Shown: positions 17,632 to 27,463, numbered from the stretch's first letter. The stretch: 64,000 nucleotides of DNA from an uncultured Oscillospiraceae bacterium (GCA_947631845.1 CANRMY010000002.1:1-64000), one strand, 5' to 3'. Made by a program: numbers and translations. Notes: generated from the sequence alone by a model not told the origin.

Positions 17632-19566
17632 TCAACACTTGAGCCGCACCCAGACCGCCATCTCCCCCGGCTCCCGGTTGCCCCAGAAGCAGTAGGGAAC
17701 GAGTCTCAGCGTGGCCGGCGTCCTTCCCGGCGGCTTGGCGCTGTAGAGGCCGCCGTCCCAGACGATCCGTTGGCCCCTGGCCTCCACGATGGTGACTCCG
17801 CCTAAAAGCGCCGGCTCGAACCGTTCGGTAAGGGGCTCCTCCGGGTCGATCCGCAATCCCGAAAGGGGTCCGCCGTTGTCCGTCTCCTCCAGGCAGTAGA
17901 CCAGCGGCCCTTTTTTCACCGCCGCCTTTCCGGCGTCCGCCGTCACCCTTGGATCGGCGTACATGAGCCTGGCCGGCATATCAAAGTCGAGGGACGCCCG
18001 GGCGCTCCAGCCCGAAAGCTCCAGGACCGCGTAGCCCTTTTCCACCGGCGGATCCGCGCTCTCGCCGTTCAGCGTGAACCGGGGATCCTCGGCGTAGTCC
18101 GGGACGCGGATGAGCAGCCGCCCCTCCATGCACTCCCGGGCCGTCAGCTCCAGGCTGACCCTCCCCTTCCAGGGGAGCTCCGACCGGACGGTGACCGTCA
18201 CCGGCGTTTCGCCCAGCCGCGCCTTGTATGTGCCGCCGATGAACAGGTTCAGCCTCAGCTCCCTGTCCCCGGTGAAAAAGACGTATCCGCCCACGGAGGC
18301 CACGGTCCGCGCGATATTGGGCGGACAGCAGGCGCATCCGAACCACTTCCGCCGCCGGGGCTCCACATGGGCCTTGTCGGTGGCCGGCTTGCAGAAGGAC
18401 GGCGTCACCTCCAGGGGATTGACGTAGAAGAAGCTCTTTCCGTCCAGGGCCATCCCCGCCAGCACCGTATTGTACAGGGCCAGCTCGGCGGTGTCCATGT
18501 ATCTGGCCTCGCCCGTGACCCGTGCCATGCGCTTGGAGAACATCGCCAGCGCGATGGACGCGCAGCTCTCGGCGTAGGCGGAGTCGTTGGGGAGATCAAA
18601 ATCCGCCGTGAACCGCTCCAAGGTGCCGGAGCTCCCCACGCCGCCGGTGATGTACATGCGCCGCTGGGTCACATTCTCGTAAAGCCGCCGGCAGGCGTCC
18701 AGGAGGCTCTCGTCCCCGAAGCTGCCCGCCGCGTCGGCCATGCCGGACAGCAGATACAGCGCCCGGACCGCGTGGCCCTCCACCGCCGTCTGCTCCCGCA
18801 CCGGGGCCTGGGCCTGGCCGTATTCGGGAATATACGGGTTCCTGTCGTGCCAGACGTCGATGAACCTGGGCAATTCCGCCTCCCGGCTCAGATAGTCCGT
18901 GGTCCCCCGCCGGTTGATGAAATCGTAGGCCATGGCCCGGTATCGCTCCCGGTGGGTGATCTCGTAGAGCCGCATCAGCGCCAGCTCGATCTCCTCGTGG
19001 CCCGGTACCGCGTCCTCGTACTCCGGGCTCTGGAACACCTGGCAGATGAGATCCGCGAACCGGCACATGGCCACCAGCAGCTTCTCCTTGCCCGTGGCCT
19101 CGAAATAGGCCACCGCCGCTTCCATGAAGTGCCCGGCGGTATACAGCTCGTGGCCCTCCTTGAGATTGCAGAACTGGTGCCCCGGATGGAGCGTGGAAAA
19201 GCAGCTGTTCAGATACCCGTCGGCCCGCTGGGCCTGACATACAAGATCGATCAGCTCATCCGCCGACTTTTCCAGCGCCGGGTCCGGCTTTCGCGTCAGG
19301 GAGTAGGCCACGGCCTCCAGCCACTTGGCCAGATCCGTGTCCTGAAAGACGAATCCCTCAAACGTCCCCTGCTCCAGCCCCGCGGCGATCCGCAGATTCC
19401 GCACGCACCGGCTGGGCGGCGCGCCGGGCACCCTGTCCGTCAGGATATCCAGCTGGTAGGGGATCATCTCGTCGGTGACGAGCCGCAGGCGCTCGTTCCA
19501 AAACCCGTCGTCCACTGTCAGATCCCGCAGCGACAGCTCCCGCAGTCTCTGTGCGTTTTGTGCCAT
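17632..19566 (-). CDS. GH127-type beta-L-arabinofuranosidase (644 aa)
   Basis: No signal peptide, so probably an intracellular enzyme acting on imported arabinose-containing oligosaccharides. GH127 features: VDDGFWNERL near the N-terminus, RADGYLNSCF, HELYTAGHFMEAAVAYF, ITGGVGSSGTLERF, YAESCASIAL and the zinc/catalytic region NPLEVTPSFC with WFGCACCPPNIARTVAS. In the characterised HypBA1 the zinc ligands are one Glu and three Cys; the CC pair is present here, while the residue two after the Glu is not Cys, so another cysteine may substitute. The start is the ATG at 19564-19566, 7 nt after AAGGGGGTGAT. A small hairpin at 17618-17630 (GGGGATGCTCCCC) may end the transcript. Confidence 0.85.
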   Translation of the reverse strand: MAQNAQRLRELSLRDLTVDDGFWNERLRLVTDEMIPYQLDILTDRVPGAPPSRCVRNLRIAAGLEQGTFEGFVFQDTDLAKWLEAVAYSLTRKPDPALEKSADELIDLVCQAQRADGYLNSCFSTLHPGHQFCNLKEGHELYTAGHFMEAAVAYFEATGKEKLLVAMCRFADLICQVFQSPEYEDAVPGHEEIELALMRLYEITHRERYRAMAYDFINRRGTTDYLSREAELPRFIDVWHDRNPYIPEYGQAQAPVREQTAVEGHAVRALYLLSGMADAAGSFGDESLLDACRRLYENVTQRRMYITGGVGSSGTLERFTADFDLPNDSAYAESCASIALAMFSKRMARVTGEARYMDTAELALYNTVLAGMALDGKSFFYVNPLEVTPSFCKPATDKAHVEPRRRKWFGCACCPPNIARTVASVGGYVFFTGDRELRLNLFIGGTYKARLGETPVTVTVRSELPWKGRVSLELTARECMEGRLLIRVPDYAEDPRFTLNGESADPPVEKGYAVLELSGWSARASLDFDMPARLMYADPRVTADAGKAAVKKGPLVYCLEETDNGGPLSGLRIDPEEPLTERFEPALLGGVTIVEARGQRIVWDGGLYSAKPPGRTPATLRLVPYCFWGNREPGEMAVWVRLKC

Positions 19567-19658
19567 CCGGCCCATCACCCCCTTTATGTCTTATCAATCG
19601 TCTCGCGAACGCCCCGCGTTCGCTTTTCCAGGGACGCGGCGCGCGCGTCCTTGGAAAA

Positions 19659-19684
19659 GCGGGGCTTCTGTATGGAAGCCCCGC
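19659..19684 (-). terminator. Terminator of the LamG lipoprotein gene
   Basis: Perfect 10 bp stem GCGGGGCTTC/GAAGCCCCGC, followed on the minus strand by TTTT. A second, larger imperfect stem (arms 19622-19638 and 19644-19660) overlaps it. Confidence 0.88.
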
Positions 19685-19718
19685 AAGGCTTAGTAGGTAT
19701 TTAACCGGAGATCAAAGC

Positions 19719-21356
19719 TTATTTGGTCTCCGCGCTGAGAAGCTCGATGTACGCGCCCTCGCCCTCGACGAACACATAGATGGGGCCGTCGGCAGGAGCG
19801 TCAGTGGTGACGACAGCCTTCTCGGTCATAACGGTGCCGTCAGCGGCGGTGATGGTGTAGTCGATGGTGACCACATTGGCGGCACGAGTCAGGGCCACGG
19901 TGACGTCAACATCGGTCATCTTGTTCAGCCAATCCACCCAGTCAGTCCAGGACATCTCATAGGTGGCTGCGTAATTGGCAGAACCCTCGGGGGCCCAGCC
20001 GTAGGCATCGGTACGCTGGACGGCATACTCAGTATAGCCCTCCACGGTGCAGACGGTGGCGTCGCCGGAAACGAAGTCCTCCGTGGTGAACTCATTGGCG
20101 CAGAGGCCAAGGCAGAAGTTGCACCAGTTGTTGGTGGCGTTGGAGTAGTTCTTCAGGGTCAGGGTCGTGGTCTTGCCCTCCTCCACGGGGAAGGAAGCGC
20201 TGTTGTCGGTCCACCAAGCCAAGACGCGATCGGGAGTACCCAGCTTGTCGATGGCGGCCTCGTCCACGGGAGCGGCCGTCAGAGTGGTGGGATCGATGGG
20301 CTGGGTCTCGGGAACATCGGACTCATCACCGTCAAGGGGGCCCTCATAGGTGGGCTCGGTGAAGGAGGCGGGGATGTTGCCCTGCTGATAGAGGGTCAGG
20401 ACCTGGCCGGGGGTCAGAGCCTCGTCAAAGACGTACAGCTCGTCGATGAAGCCCTTGTAGCGGGAATCCCAATAGTTGATGCCGATGTAGCCCTCCAGGG
20501 TGCCGTCGCCGGCGAAAATCTCGGGGGCGAAGCCCTGATAGTACTTGTTCTCCGCGTTGGCGTCAAACTTCAGCTCGCCGTTCAGATAGAACTGGCAGCC
20601 CACGCGCTCGCCCATGGGGGCGTTGGTGGCCTCGTCCACGTACTGGTAGCGGCCGCCGTCCACCACGAAGGTGACCAGGGCCCACTCCTGCTTACCGACG
20701 GTCTGGCCGTCCAGAGCGCCGGTCCAGGGGAACACGCCGCCTTCAAGCTGGTCGGTGCTGATGGAGGAGTTGCGGTTCCAGACGATGGGGTACAGGGTCT
20801 GATCCCAGTTGCCGCGGGTCACGCTGAACCAGGAGACGGTGGCGTTGGCGATGTCACGGCCCAGATTGCGGCCCATGATGACGGAGGGGGTGTAGTCGGA
20901 CAGACGGCTGGCGTTGTACCAGAAGGAAACGGTGTAGGTGTCGTCGGTGGGCGCCACCAGGTTATCCAGCTTCACGCCGTACTTGCCGTCCAGATAGAGG
21001 CACTTGCCCACGGGGCCCTGGCCGTCCACCAGCATGATCTCATGCTTGCTGGGGTTCAGGTCATAGTTGCCGCCGTCGTTGGGGCTGTCGGCGGCCTTGT
21101 CATCCTGGAACACGGCGGTAAGGCCGGTGGTGTCCTCGAAGCTCCAGTAGTTCAGGGGATTGGCAGGCAGAGCCTCGGGGGTGACGGGGGCGGAGGTGTC
21201 CTCGCTGGTGTCGCCGCCGGTGTCGTTATTGGTGTCGTTGTTGCTGGTGTCGTTGTTGCTGGTGTCATTCCCGCTGGTGTCGTCGCCGTTACCGCCGCAG
21301 GCGGCCAGGGAGAGCACCATCAAAAGCGCCAGCACAAGTGCCAAAAGCTTTTTCAT
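19719..21356 (-). CDS. LamG-like carbohydrate-binding lipoprotein (545 aa)
   Basis: Signal peptide with lipobox LSLAAC (lipidated Cys about 20), then a tandem-repeat Asp/Thr/Asn/Ser linker (DTSNND units) encoded by a 15 bp DNA repeat near 21224-21270. Residues about 60-335 look like a concanavalin/LamG jelly roll (NYWSFEDTTGL, YTVSFWYNASRLSDYTPSVI, FIDELYVFDEALTPGQVLTL). The C-terminal ~190 residues form a second all-beta region (VLAWWTDNSASFPVEEGKTT) of unknown family. No catalytic motif was recognised, so a surface glycan-binding role is inferred from its place beside the solute-binding protein and GH127. It has its own AAGGAGT site and is bounded by terminators on both sides, so it may be expressed separately. 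Confidence 0.75.
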   Translation of the reverse strand: MKKLLALVLALLMVLSLAACGGNGDDTSGNDTSNNDTSNNDTNNDTGGDTSEDTSAPVTPEALPANPLNYWSFEDTTGLTAVFQDDKAADSPNDGGNYDLNPSKHEIMLVDGQGPVGKCLYLDGKYGVKLDNLVAPTDDTYTVSFWYNASRLSDYTPSVIMGRNLGRDIANATVSWFSVTRGNWDQTLYPIVWNRNSSISTDQLEGGVFPWTGALDGQTVGKQEWALVTFVVDGGRYQYVDEATNAPMGERVGCQFYLNGELKFDANAENKYYQGFAPEIFAGDGTLEGYIGINYWDSRYKGFIDELYVFDEALTPGQVLTLYQQGNIPASFTEPTYEGPLDGDESDVPETQPIDPTTLTAAPVDEAAIDKLGTPDRVLAWWTDNSASFPVEEGKTTTLTLKNYSNATNNWCNFCLGLCANEFTTEDFVSGDATVCTVEGYTEYAVQRTDAYGWAPEGSANYAATYEMSWTDWVDWLNKMTDVDVTVALTRAANVVTIDYTITAADGTVMTEKAVVTTDAPADGPIYVFVEGEGAYIELLSAETK

Positions 21357-21392
21357 TTTGTACTCCTTCCTTTTCAAACAGGAAAAATTTCT

Positions 21393-21420
21393 ATTTTTAT
21401 CCGCTCGCGCGGTAAAAATA
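21393..21420 (-). terminator. Terminator of the first solute-binding protein gene
   Basis: Stem ATTTTTATCCGC/GCGGTAAAAAT with a TCGC loop, followed on the minus strand by AT-rich sequence. It separates the binding-protein gene from the LamG gene. Confidence 0.7.
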
Positions 21421-21444
21421 CGGTTTCAAAGGCGCGAAGCCCTC

Positions 21445-23037
21445 TCAGGTCCCCTCGAACGCGTTGACGATATCCTGATAGAAGGTGGTCTCCTCATCGG
21501 TCAGCACGTTGTAGATGGAGCCGGGCCCGAAGTAGTCCACCATGGCCTTGGCGTGGTAGTAGTTGGCTTGACGGTTGATCTCGTCGATGAAGTCGGCGGC
21601 CGCCGCCTGGCCCTTCTCGGTCTTGTTGTGGATGTCCACCTTGTTGAAGTACTCATCGCAGAAGTTCCAGTAACCGGCGATGTTGGTCCATCCGTAGGAG
21701 ATGGGCTGCATGCAGCTGGCGAAGTAGTCACGCCACAGCTGGGTGTGCTCCTCGTCCATGCCTTCGCAGTAGAGGGCGATGTACTCGTCCCAGATGGTCT
21801 GATCCTTGGTGATGGGCACGGGCATGACGTCGTTCTTCAGGGGCACGCCGGAGGCGTTGACGTTGCTCTCGTCGGCGAAGATCTCGTTGCGGGTGTGCCA
21901 GCCGTCGATGCCGAAGGACATGAACTTCAGAAGCTCATAGGCCTCGCGGGGATACTTGGTGGCGGAGGTGACGCCGCCGTAGTCGATGGTGGCGATGGAG
22001 TGGTGGGCGGCGCTGGCGTCCTCGGCGGACACGGCGGGGATGACATAGGGGACAACGTCCAGATTGGGGTTGGCTTCCTTGAAGGCGGGGGCGTTCCAGG
22101 AGCTCTGGAAGGTCCAGAAGGCCTCGGAGAAGATGGCCACATGGCCGGTCTGGCCAAACCACATCTCCCAGTCGCCGGTCCAGGCTTCGTTCTCATCGGT
22201 CTCTCTCTGGGGGGCCACATAGCCGCCCAGCATCAGGTCGGCAAACTCCTGCTTGCCCACGGCCCACTTGGACACGTCGAAGGTCTTACCGTTGAAGCCG
22301 AACTCACCGATGACATCCTGGCCCGTGGCGATGCCGTAGTAGGAGTCAAGACGGTTGTACCAGCCCAGGCCGTAGTATTTCATGTTGTCGATGTCGGTGT
22401 GGCCGGTGGCCTGCTTGATGATGTCGATCATGTCGGACCAGCTCCACTGCTGGGTGGGGACGGGGATGTTCAGGGTCTTCAGCACGTTCCGGTCAATGAA
22501 GACGATGCCAGGGAAGAACTTGAAGGGGACGCCGTAGCGCTGGCCGCCGTCCAGATTAAAGGTGCCAAGGCCGGCGGAGTTGACGGTGTCGGCCAGGTTC
22601 TTGGTCTCCTCGTCGGTGTTCCAGTAGCTGGAGATGTCCAGCAGCAGGCCGTTGGACAGGGCGTAGTCGGCGTCGGAATACATGATGACGTCGGGGGTCT
22701 GCTTGTTGGTGGTCATGGACTGCAGGGCGTTGGTGTAGTCGTCGCCCACAGCGGCATAGGAGACCTTTACGGTGATGTTGGGATAGATCTCATGGAACCG
22801 CTGGGCCAGCAGCTCATCCACCTGCTGCTGGTCGAAGCTGTGGACCGTCAGGGTGATGTCGTCGGTGGTCATGTCCTTGGCCTTCTTGTACTTCCAGCCG
22901 TTGATCTCCACCTCGTCGTACTCGTTGGAAACGGTGGTCGCGCTGGAACCGCCGCCGCCCCCGCCCTTGTTGCAGGCGGCCAGGACGCTGACAAGCATCA
23001 GCGCGGCCAGGACAAGTGCCAATATCTTCTTTTTCAT
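21445..23037 (-). CDS. Extracellular sugar-binding lipoprotein, family 1 SBP (530 aa)
   Basis: Captures oligosaccharides outside the membrane for the adjacent permeases. Lipobox VLAAC at about residue 21 is followed by a poly-Gly linker. Family-1 binding-protein features: RFHEIYPNITVKVSYAA, MTTNKQTPDVIMYSDADYAL, YGVPFKFFPGIVFIDRNVLK and VTSATKYPREAYELLKFMSF. The start is the ATG at 23035-23037 with GGAGG in front. It follows permease genes 23156-25196 but is separated by a 118 bp spacer with a hairpin, which may set a different expression level. Confidence 0.9.
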   Translation of the reverse strand: MKKKILALVLAALMLVSVLAACNKGGGGGGSSATTVSNEYDEVEINGWKYKKAKDMTTDDITLTVHSFDQQQVDELLAQRFHEIYPNITVKVSYAAVGDDYTNALQSMTTNKQTPDVIMYSDADYALSNGLLLDISSYWNTDEETKNLADTVNSAGLGTFNLDGGQRYGVPFKFFPGIVFIDRNVLKTLNIPVPTQQWSWSDMIDIIKQATGHTDIDNMKYYGLGWYNRLDSYYGIATGQDVIGEFGFNGKTFDVSKWAVGKQEFADLMLGGYVAPQRETDENEAWTGDWEMWFGQTGHVAIFSEAFWTFQSSWNAPAFKEANPNLDVVPYVIPAVSAEDASAAHHSIATIDYGGVTSATKYPREAYELLKFMSFGIDGWHTRNEIFADESNVNASGVPLKNDVMPVPITKDQTIWDEYIALYCEGMDEEHTQLWRDYFASCMQPISYGWTNIAGYWNFCDEYFNKVDIHNKTEKGQAAAADFIDEINRQANYYHAKAMVDYFGPGSIYNVLTDEETTFYQDIVNAFEGT

Positions 23038-23114
23038 AATTGCCTCCATTGTAGATTATTTTGTCAGGCCGTCGGCCTGCGCAATACGTTTTTCCGGCGT
23101 TTTCTCCCGGTATC

Positions 23115-23141
23115 CCCTTCCCCGCCGGAGCGGAGGAAGGG
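23115..23141 (-). terminator. Intercistronic hairpin between permease and binding-protein genes
   Basis: CCCTTCC/GGAAGGG stem with a GC-rich loop, just past the permease stop; there is no clean T run. A second small stem, CAGGCC/GGCCTG, lies near 23068-23082. It may be an mRNA-stabilising or attenuating element rather than a full terminator. Confidence 0.45.
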
Positions 23142-23155
23142 TAAAACCGCTTAGA

Positions 23156-24187
23156 TCATTCGCCGGTGATGCCCGCCCGGTCGATGGACTCCACGAACTG
23201 CTTCTGGAGCACGAAGTAGAGCAGCAGCAGGGGCAGGATGGACAGCATGGTGCCGGCCATATTGATGGACTCGTTCAGGCTGGCGGCGCCGCTGACGGCG
23301 GTGCTGGCATAGCTGTTGTAGTTGGTGGCGAAGTTCTGGAGCTGGATGACGAGGCTTGTCATGCCCTCGCCGGTGAAGCCGTGGACATAGAGACTGGTGA
23401 GATACGCCTCGTTCCAGTACCACACGAAGGAGAACAGGGCCACGGTGATGAAGGCGGGCTTGGCGCTGGGCAGAGACACCTTGTAGAAGGACTCGAAGTA
23501 GCCCGCGCCGTCGATCTTGGCGGCCTCGTTCAGCACCTTGGGGATCTGGCGGAAGAACTGCCAGAAGATCAGGATGAAAATGGGGGCGTTGATGCCCTGA
23601 CCCACCATCGCCGGCAGGATGAAGGCCCAGATGGTATTCAAAATGCCCAGATTGGAGTAGAGCACGTAGGTGGGGATCATGGTCACCTGGCTGGGAAGCA
23701 CGTAGCTTAAGATGATGACGCCCATGCAGATGCTCTTGCCGGGGAAGTTGAACCGGGCCAGGCCGTAGCCGATGACGGAGCAGGAGATCAGGTTGCAGAT
23801 GGTGGGGATCCCGGCCAGCAGGATGCTCTGGCCCAGGGAGCTCCAGAATTTCATACTGGCGGCCGCCTGCTTATAGTTGGCCAGGTTGAAGGAGCTGGGG
23901 ATCCACTTGATGGAGGAGTCCAGGAGGTCGTCCAGGGTCATGAAGCTGACGGAGACCATGTGGAGGATCGGGTAGAGGTAGATAAAGCCGATGCAGATAA
24001 GCAGGGCGTAGACCATGAACAGCTTCAAAAAGCCCTCTCTGTCCTTGGTGCCCATGAGGAAACGCCGGACCTTATCCTTGTTGATGCGCTGGTACCAGGG
24101 CTTTTTCGGGGAATCAGTAATCCTCTCGGCTCGTGGTGCGCGAGGTGATCTTGCCCTTCGCTCTCTGACGCTCAATACGCTTTGCAT
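23156..24187 (-). CDS. Sugar ABC permease, MalG/AraQ type (343 aa)
   Basis: Six predicted transmembrane helices and the EAA cytoplasmic loop NEAAKIDGAGYFESFYKVSL then PSAKPAF place it in the CUT1 inner-membrane permease family. It has a ~55-residue basic N-terminal extension before the first helix. The start is the ATG at 24185-24187 because AAAGGAGG lies 10 nt upstream; this site is inside the coding end of the preceding permease, giving a 74 nt overlap in a different frame. The pair partner is 24114-25196; the ATPase is presumably the 16381-17553 product. Confidence 0.92.
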   Translation of the reverse strand: MQSVLSVRERRARSPRAPRAERITDSPKKPWYQRINKDKVRRFLMGTKDREGFLKLFMVYALLICIGFIYLYPILHMVSVSFMTLDDLLDSSIKWIPSSFNLANYKQAAASMKFWSSLGQSILLAGIPTICNLISCSVIGYGLARFNFPGKSICMGVIILSYVLPSQVTMIPTYVLYSNLGILNTIWAFILPAMVGQGINAPIFILIFWQFFRQIPKVLNEAAKIDGAGYFESFYKVSLPSAKPAFITVALFSFVWYWNEAYLTSLYVHGFTGEGMTSLVIQLQNFATNYNSYASTAVSGAASLNESINMAGTMLSILPLLLLYFVLQKQFVESIDRAGITGE

Positions 24188-25196
24188 TACGCACGTTCCT
24201 CCTTTCGATCTTTTTACGGTTGCGGGCTTCCTGCTTCTTAGCCTTCTTGGCCCGCTTGACCTGCTTCTCGTAGGCGCCCTTGCGGGTCATCAGCAGGAGG
24301 GCGAACAGGCCCACGATCAGGATCACCACAACGGTGTACAGCCACGCCATGGCGGCCGCGTACCCGTAGCCCTTCTCCTTGGTGCCGGAGAACATCGAGG
24401 TCTGAATGAGCCCGATGATGGGGTTCTGGGAGTTGCTGGAGATGAAGATGACGGTGTAGACCACGTTCAGCAGGATCATGGGCTTGATGTTGGGCAGGGT
24501 GATCTTCCAGAAGCACTCCCATCCGGAGCCGCCGTCGATCTTGGCGGCCTCGTACATGGATTTGTCGATCTTCTGCAATCCCGACAGGAAGATCAGGATC
24601 TGCACGCCGGAATACCACAGCGTCGTGATCATGTTGTTGAAAAGATCCGAGATGGGATCCGCCAGCATCTTCGGCAGCACCCCGCTGATGGCGGAGGTGA
24701 TGGCGTTCATGTCGATGGCGGAGATGCTGCCCGCGCCCTCCGCGGTGAGCATGCCCAGGATCGGGCCGCTGACGATGATCACGGGCAGGAAGAAGATCAG
24801 GCGGAAGAAGCTCTTGCCCTTGATCTTCATGTTCAGCATCATGGCGATGATCAGGGCGAAGACCACGATGATAGGCACCGACAGGATGGTGCTGGTCACG
24901 TAGTCCACCAGCTCCACCACGAAGTCGGGATCCTGCACCAGGATGTTGGAGAAGTTACCCTTCCCCACGAAGGTGGCCAGCAATCCCTGGGGGGTCAGGC
25001 GGATGTTGTTCAGGGCGTACCAGAAGCTGGTGCCCAGGGGGTAGGCCAGGAACACGGCCACGCCGATGAACCAGGGGATCATGAAGAAGTAGCCCATCCG
25101 GCCGTCGCGCTTTTCAAGCTTGCCGGATTTCAGATGCTTCAGCCGCTCCTTCAGCGCTTTTTTCTCTTGCCGGGTCATTTTTTTCGTTTCTTCCAT
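24114..25196 (-). CDS. Sugar ABC permease, MalF/LplB type (360 aa)
   Basis: Integral membrane subunit of the first CUT1 importer. An N-terminal basic segment is followed by MGYFFMIPWFIGVAVFLAYP (helix 1). The EAA loop YEAAKIDGGSGWECFWKITL lies near residue 240. The C-terminal ~60 residues are extremely Lys/Arg-rich and overlap the next gene. The start is the ATG at 25194-25196, spaced 7 nt from AGGTG; an upstream in-frame GTG is less well placed. The 2 nt gap to the DUF5696-like gene (stop 25199-25201) indicates translational coupling. Confidence 0.92.
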   Translation of the reverse strand: MEETKKMTRQEKKALKERLKHLKSGKLEKRDGRMGYFFMIPWFIGVAVFLAYPLGTSFWYALNNIRLTPQGLLATFVGKGNFSNILVQDPDFVVELVDYVTSTILSVPIIVVFALIIAMMLNMKIKGKSFFRLIFFLPVIIVSGPILGMLTAEGAGSISAIDMNAITSAISGVLPKMLADPISDLFNNMITTLWYSGVQILIFLSGLQKIDKSMYEAAKIDGGSGWECFWKITLPNIKPMILLNVVYTVIFISSNSQNPIIGLIQTSMFSGTKEKGYGYAAAMAWLYTVVVILIVGLFALLLMTRKGAYEKQVKRAKKAKKQEARNRKKIERRNVRNAKRIERQRAKGKITSRTTSREDY

Positions 25197-25198
25197 CG

Positions 25199-27463
25199 TC
25201 ACTCACCTACCTTATAGGACAGGGCGTCCACCGTCACTCCGTCATAAGTCAGGGAACGCTCCGCGTAATTGACGTAGATCTTGACACCGTTTTCATAGGT
25301 GACCCTGACCAGGCCGTTGGGCAGGATCTCATGGCCGGTGATGACGGAGGTGCCGACCATTTCCGCCAGGGCCCGCAACTCCCGGTCGTACTGCGCGATG
25401 GTGTCGCGGTAGCTGTCGAACTCCAGGGAGTAGAGGTTGGAGGAGTTGGTATAAATGAGCTTGGAGGAGTCCTCGGCGGTGACGTAGAAGGAGGGATACA
25501 TACCGGCCTCCACCATCTTCAGGAAGTTCTCGGTCTTGTTGGCCTCAAAGTTCACAAAGCCGGAATAGGTGGGGACGATGCCCTTCAGCACGATGCTGAG
25601 GAACGGGATCTCCTGGTCGATATAGAGGTAATCGGAGGAGCCCAGGGGCATATCCAGCATGGCGTCGGCGTACTTCCACAGGTACTGGTTGGGCGTCTCC
25701 AGCAGCAGGTTCATATCCTCGTCCACGGTGTCCACCGCGTCGATGAACATATCCATGGTGTCGGTCCTGGAGTAGTAGTTGCCCTTGTAGCTGTAGGAGA
25801 AGAGCTGTCCGGTGATGCCGTCCAGGGCCAGGTTCTTCACGTTCTTGCCGGCGGCGCTGGCGGCGAGCCTTGCCAGGTTCTCCCCCGCCCTGCCGGGCAT
25901 CAGGTAATAGAATGTGTCGTAGACCTGTCCGTTGACCTCATTCTCAAAGGTGCGCTTGTTGACCTTCTTCATGACGCTGTAGGTGCTGGAATTGGTGGTG
26001 GCGTTCACCTGCAGGGCGTCGTTGTAGAGGTAGATGGTGTTGCCCTGCTCGGCCTCATCCAGGATCACCCGGGTCAGGGCATTGGTGCCGCCGATGTCGC
26101 CGTCGGCCTTGTACTTGGTGATGGGCAGGTCATAGAGGCCGCCCTTCTGCCAGCCGCGGTAGACGGTGAGCACATTGGCCACGCCCTCCCGGCGAAGCTC
26201 GGCGTAGATCTCCTCCAGCTGCTGGGCGCTGGTCATGGGGACCGACGTGGTGCCCATCAGGAACTCCTCGCGCTCCACACCCAGCACATCCACGCGGGTG
26301 TTGTAGCTCAGGTTGCGCCTCTCGATTTTGCCGGTGTCCAGCAGATACTGCCGGTAGGTCTTGGCCATGCCCATGTAGTTGGCGTCCTCGCCGGAGAGCA
26401 GGCAGTACCGCACCGTCAGGTCGCTGTGGAGCCTGTCGGCCTCCACCGTCAGGGCGGTGTTGGCGGTGCTGGAATTGGACAGGGGCTGGTTGTACACGTC
26501 CCGCAGCAGGAACCGGACAAAGCAGCGGTTGTAGTCGATGCGGGCGCCGTTGGGATGGGCCTCGATGGTGGCCCGCTGGTCGCCGCTCTCCACGATGCCC
26601 AGATACGCGATCTGGTCGTCGGTGTGGGCCATGCCGAAGATGGGGGCCAGCACCGGGTTGGCGCTGGTGACCGTCTCATACCGCTCCCACAGGGTGGAGG
26701 TCTTGACGATATCGGTAAGTCCCACGTCCGTGCCGTAGATGAGTCCGGCAAAGCCGCTGGCGTAACGCCCCTCCTTGTCGTTCAGGTTGATGAGGGCGCC
26801 GTTGCCGTCGGGGATCAGCATGTAGCCGTTCTCCTCGCCCAGGTAGGTGTAGCCCATGAACTGGAAGGGGCTGATGGTGTAGATGTAGGTGCCCTCCTTC
26901 TCCTCCTTGATGGATTCCTCGGGGACCCGGACCACCAGCTGGTCGCCCTGGAGGCTCACCTCCACGCCCACGGAGATGCCGTAATCGGGGAAGGCGATCT
27001 TGGCGTAGATGCCGCTGTCGGTGTAATATGTCTCGATGGTGTTCTTGGCATTGAGCATGTCGATCTTATCGGAAGACTTGGTGGCCTTCTCGATGGTGCC
27101 GATGGCAATGCCGCTCTTCATGGTGCCGGTCCAGTCCTCGTTGTTCTTGCCGTCGTCCTTCTCGTCGGAGACGGTGGACTCCAGCACCGCGCCGGTCTCT
27201 TTGTTTTCCAGCCGGATGGAGAACCGGGGCTCCCAGTAGTAGAGCTTGTAGCTGTCGCTCTCGGCCACCAGCACGTAATCGTCCTTGGCCTCCACCTTGC
27301 CGCGGGTGACAGGCAGGGCGCTCTGATGGACGTGATTGCCGGAGACGATCTTATCCTGCCGGCTGCCCAGGACGATCAGCACCGTGGCGATGACGGCGGC
27401 CACCAGGACGACGGCCAGGATCACGGCCAGCCATATGACTTTTTTCCGTTTCTTAGTAGCCAA
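25199..27463 (-). CDS. Membrane-anchored DUF5696-like protein (754 aa)
   Basis: One N-terminal transmembrane helix (about residues 9-33) and a large extracellular domain. Segments PFQFMGYTYLGEENGYMLIP and DGNGALI, the LTVYRGWQKGGLYDLPITKY strand and ALDGITGQLFSYSYKGNYYS resemble the DUF5696 family, found beside YIP1-type proteins and sugar ABC transporters in Paenibacillus-like loci (family name from memory). The central part may be a TIM-barrel-like fold related to glycoside hydrolases, but no catalytic pair was identified. Initiation is at TTG (27461-27463) after GGGGGTG, overlapping the upstream gene by 11 nt. Its fixed position between two permease pairs suggests a role in substrate presentation. 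Confidence 0.75.
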   Translation of the reverse strand: MATKKRKKVIWLAVILAVVLVAAVIATVLIVLGSRQDKIVSGNHVHQSALPVTRGKVEAKDDYVLVAESDSYKLYYWEPRFSIRLENKETGAVLESTVSDEKDDGKNNEDWTGTMKSGIAIGTIEKATKSSDKIDMLNAKNTIETYYTDSGIYAKIAFPDYGISVGVEVSLQGDQLVVRVPEESIKEEKEGTYIYTISPFQFMGYTYLGEENGYMLIPDGNGALINLNDKEGRYASGFAGLIYGTDVGLTDIVKTSTLWERYETVTSANPVLAPIFGMAHTDDQIAYLGIVESGDQRATIEAHPNGARIDYNRCFVRFLLRDVYNQPLSNSSTANTALTVEADRLHSDLTVRYCLLSGEDANYMGMAKTYRQYLLDTGKIERRNLSYNTRVDVLGVEREEFLMGTTSVPMTSAQQLEEIYAELRREGVANVLTVYRGWQKGGLYDLPITKYKADGDIGGTNALTRVILDEAEQGNTIYLYNDALQVNATTNSSTYSVMKKVNKRTFENEVNGQVYDTFYYLMPGRAGENLARLAASAAGKNVKNLALDGITGQLFSYSYKGNYYSRTDTMDMFIDAVDTVDEDMNLLLETPNQYLWKYADAMLDMPLGSSDYLYIDQEIPFLSIVLKGIVPTYSGFVNFEANKTENFLKMVEAGMYPSFYVTAEDSSKLIYTNSSNLYSLEFDSYRDTIAQYDRELRALAEMVGTSVITGHEILPNGLVRVTYENGVKIYVNYAERSLTYDGVTVDALSYKVGE

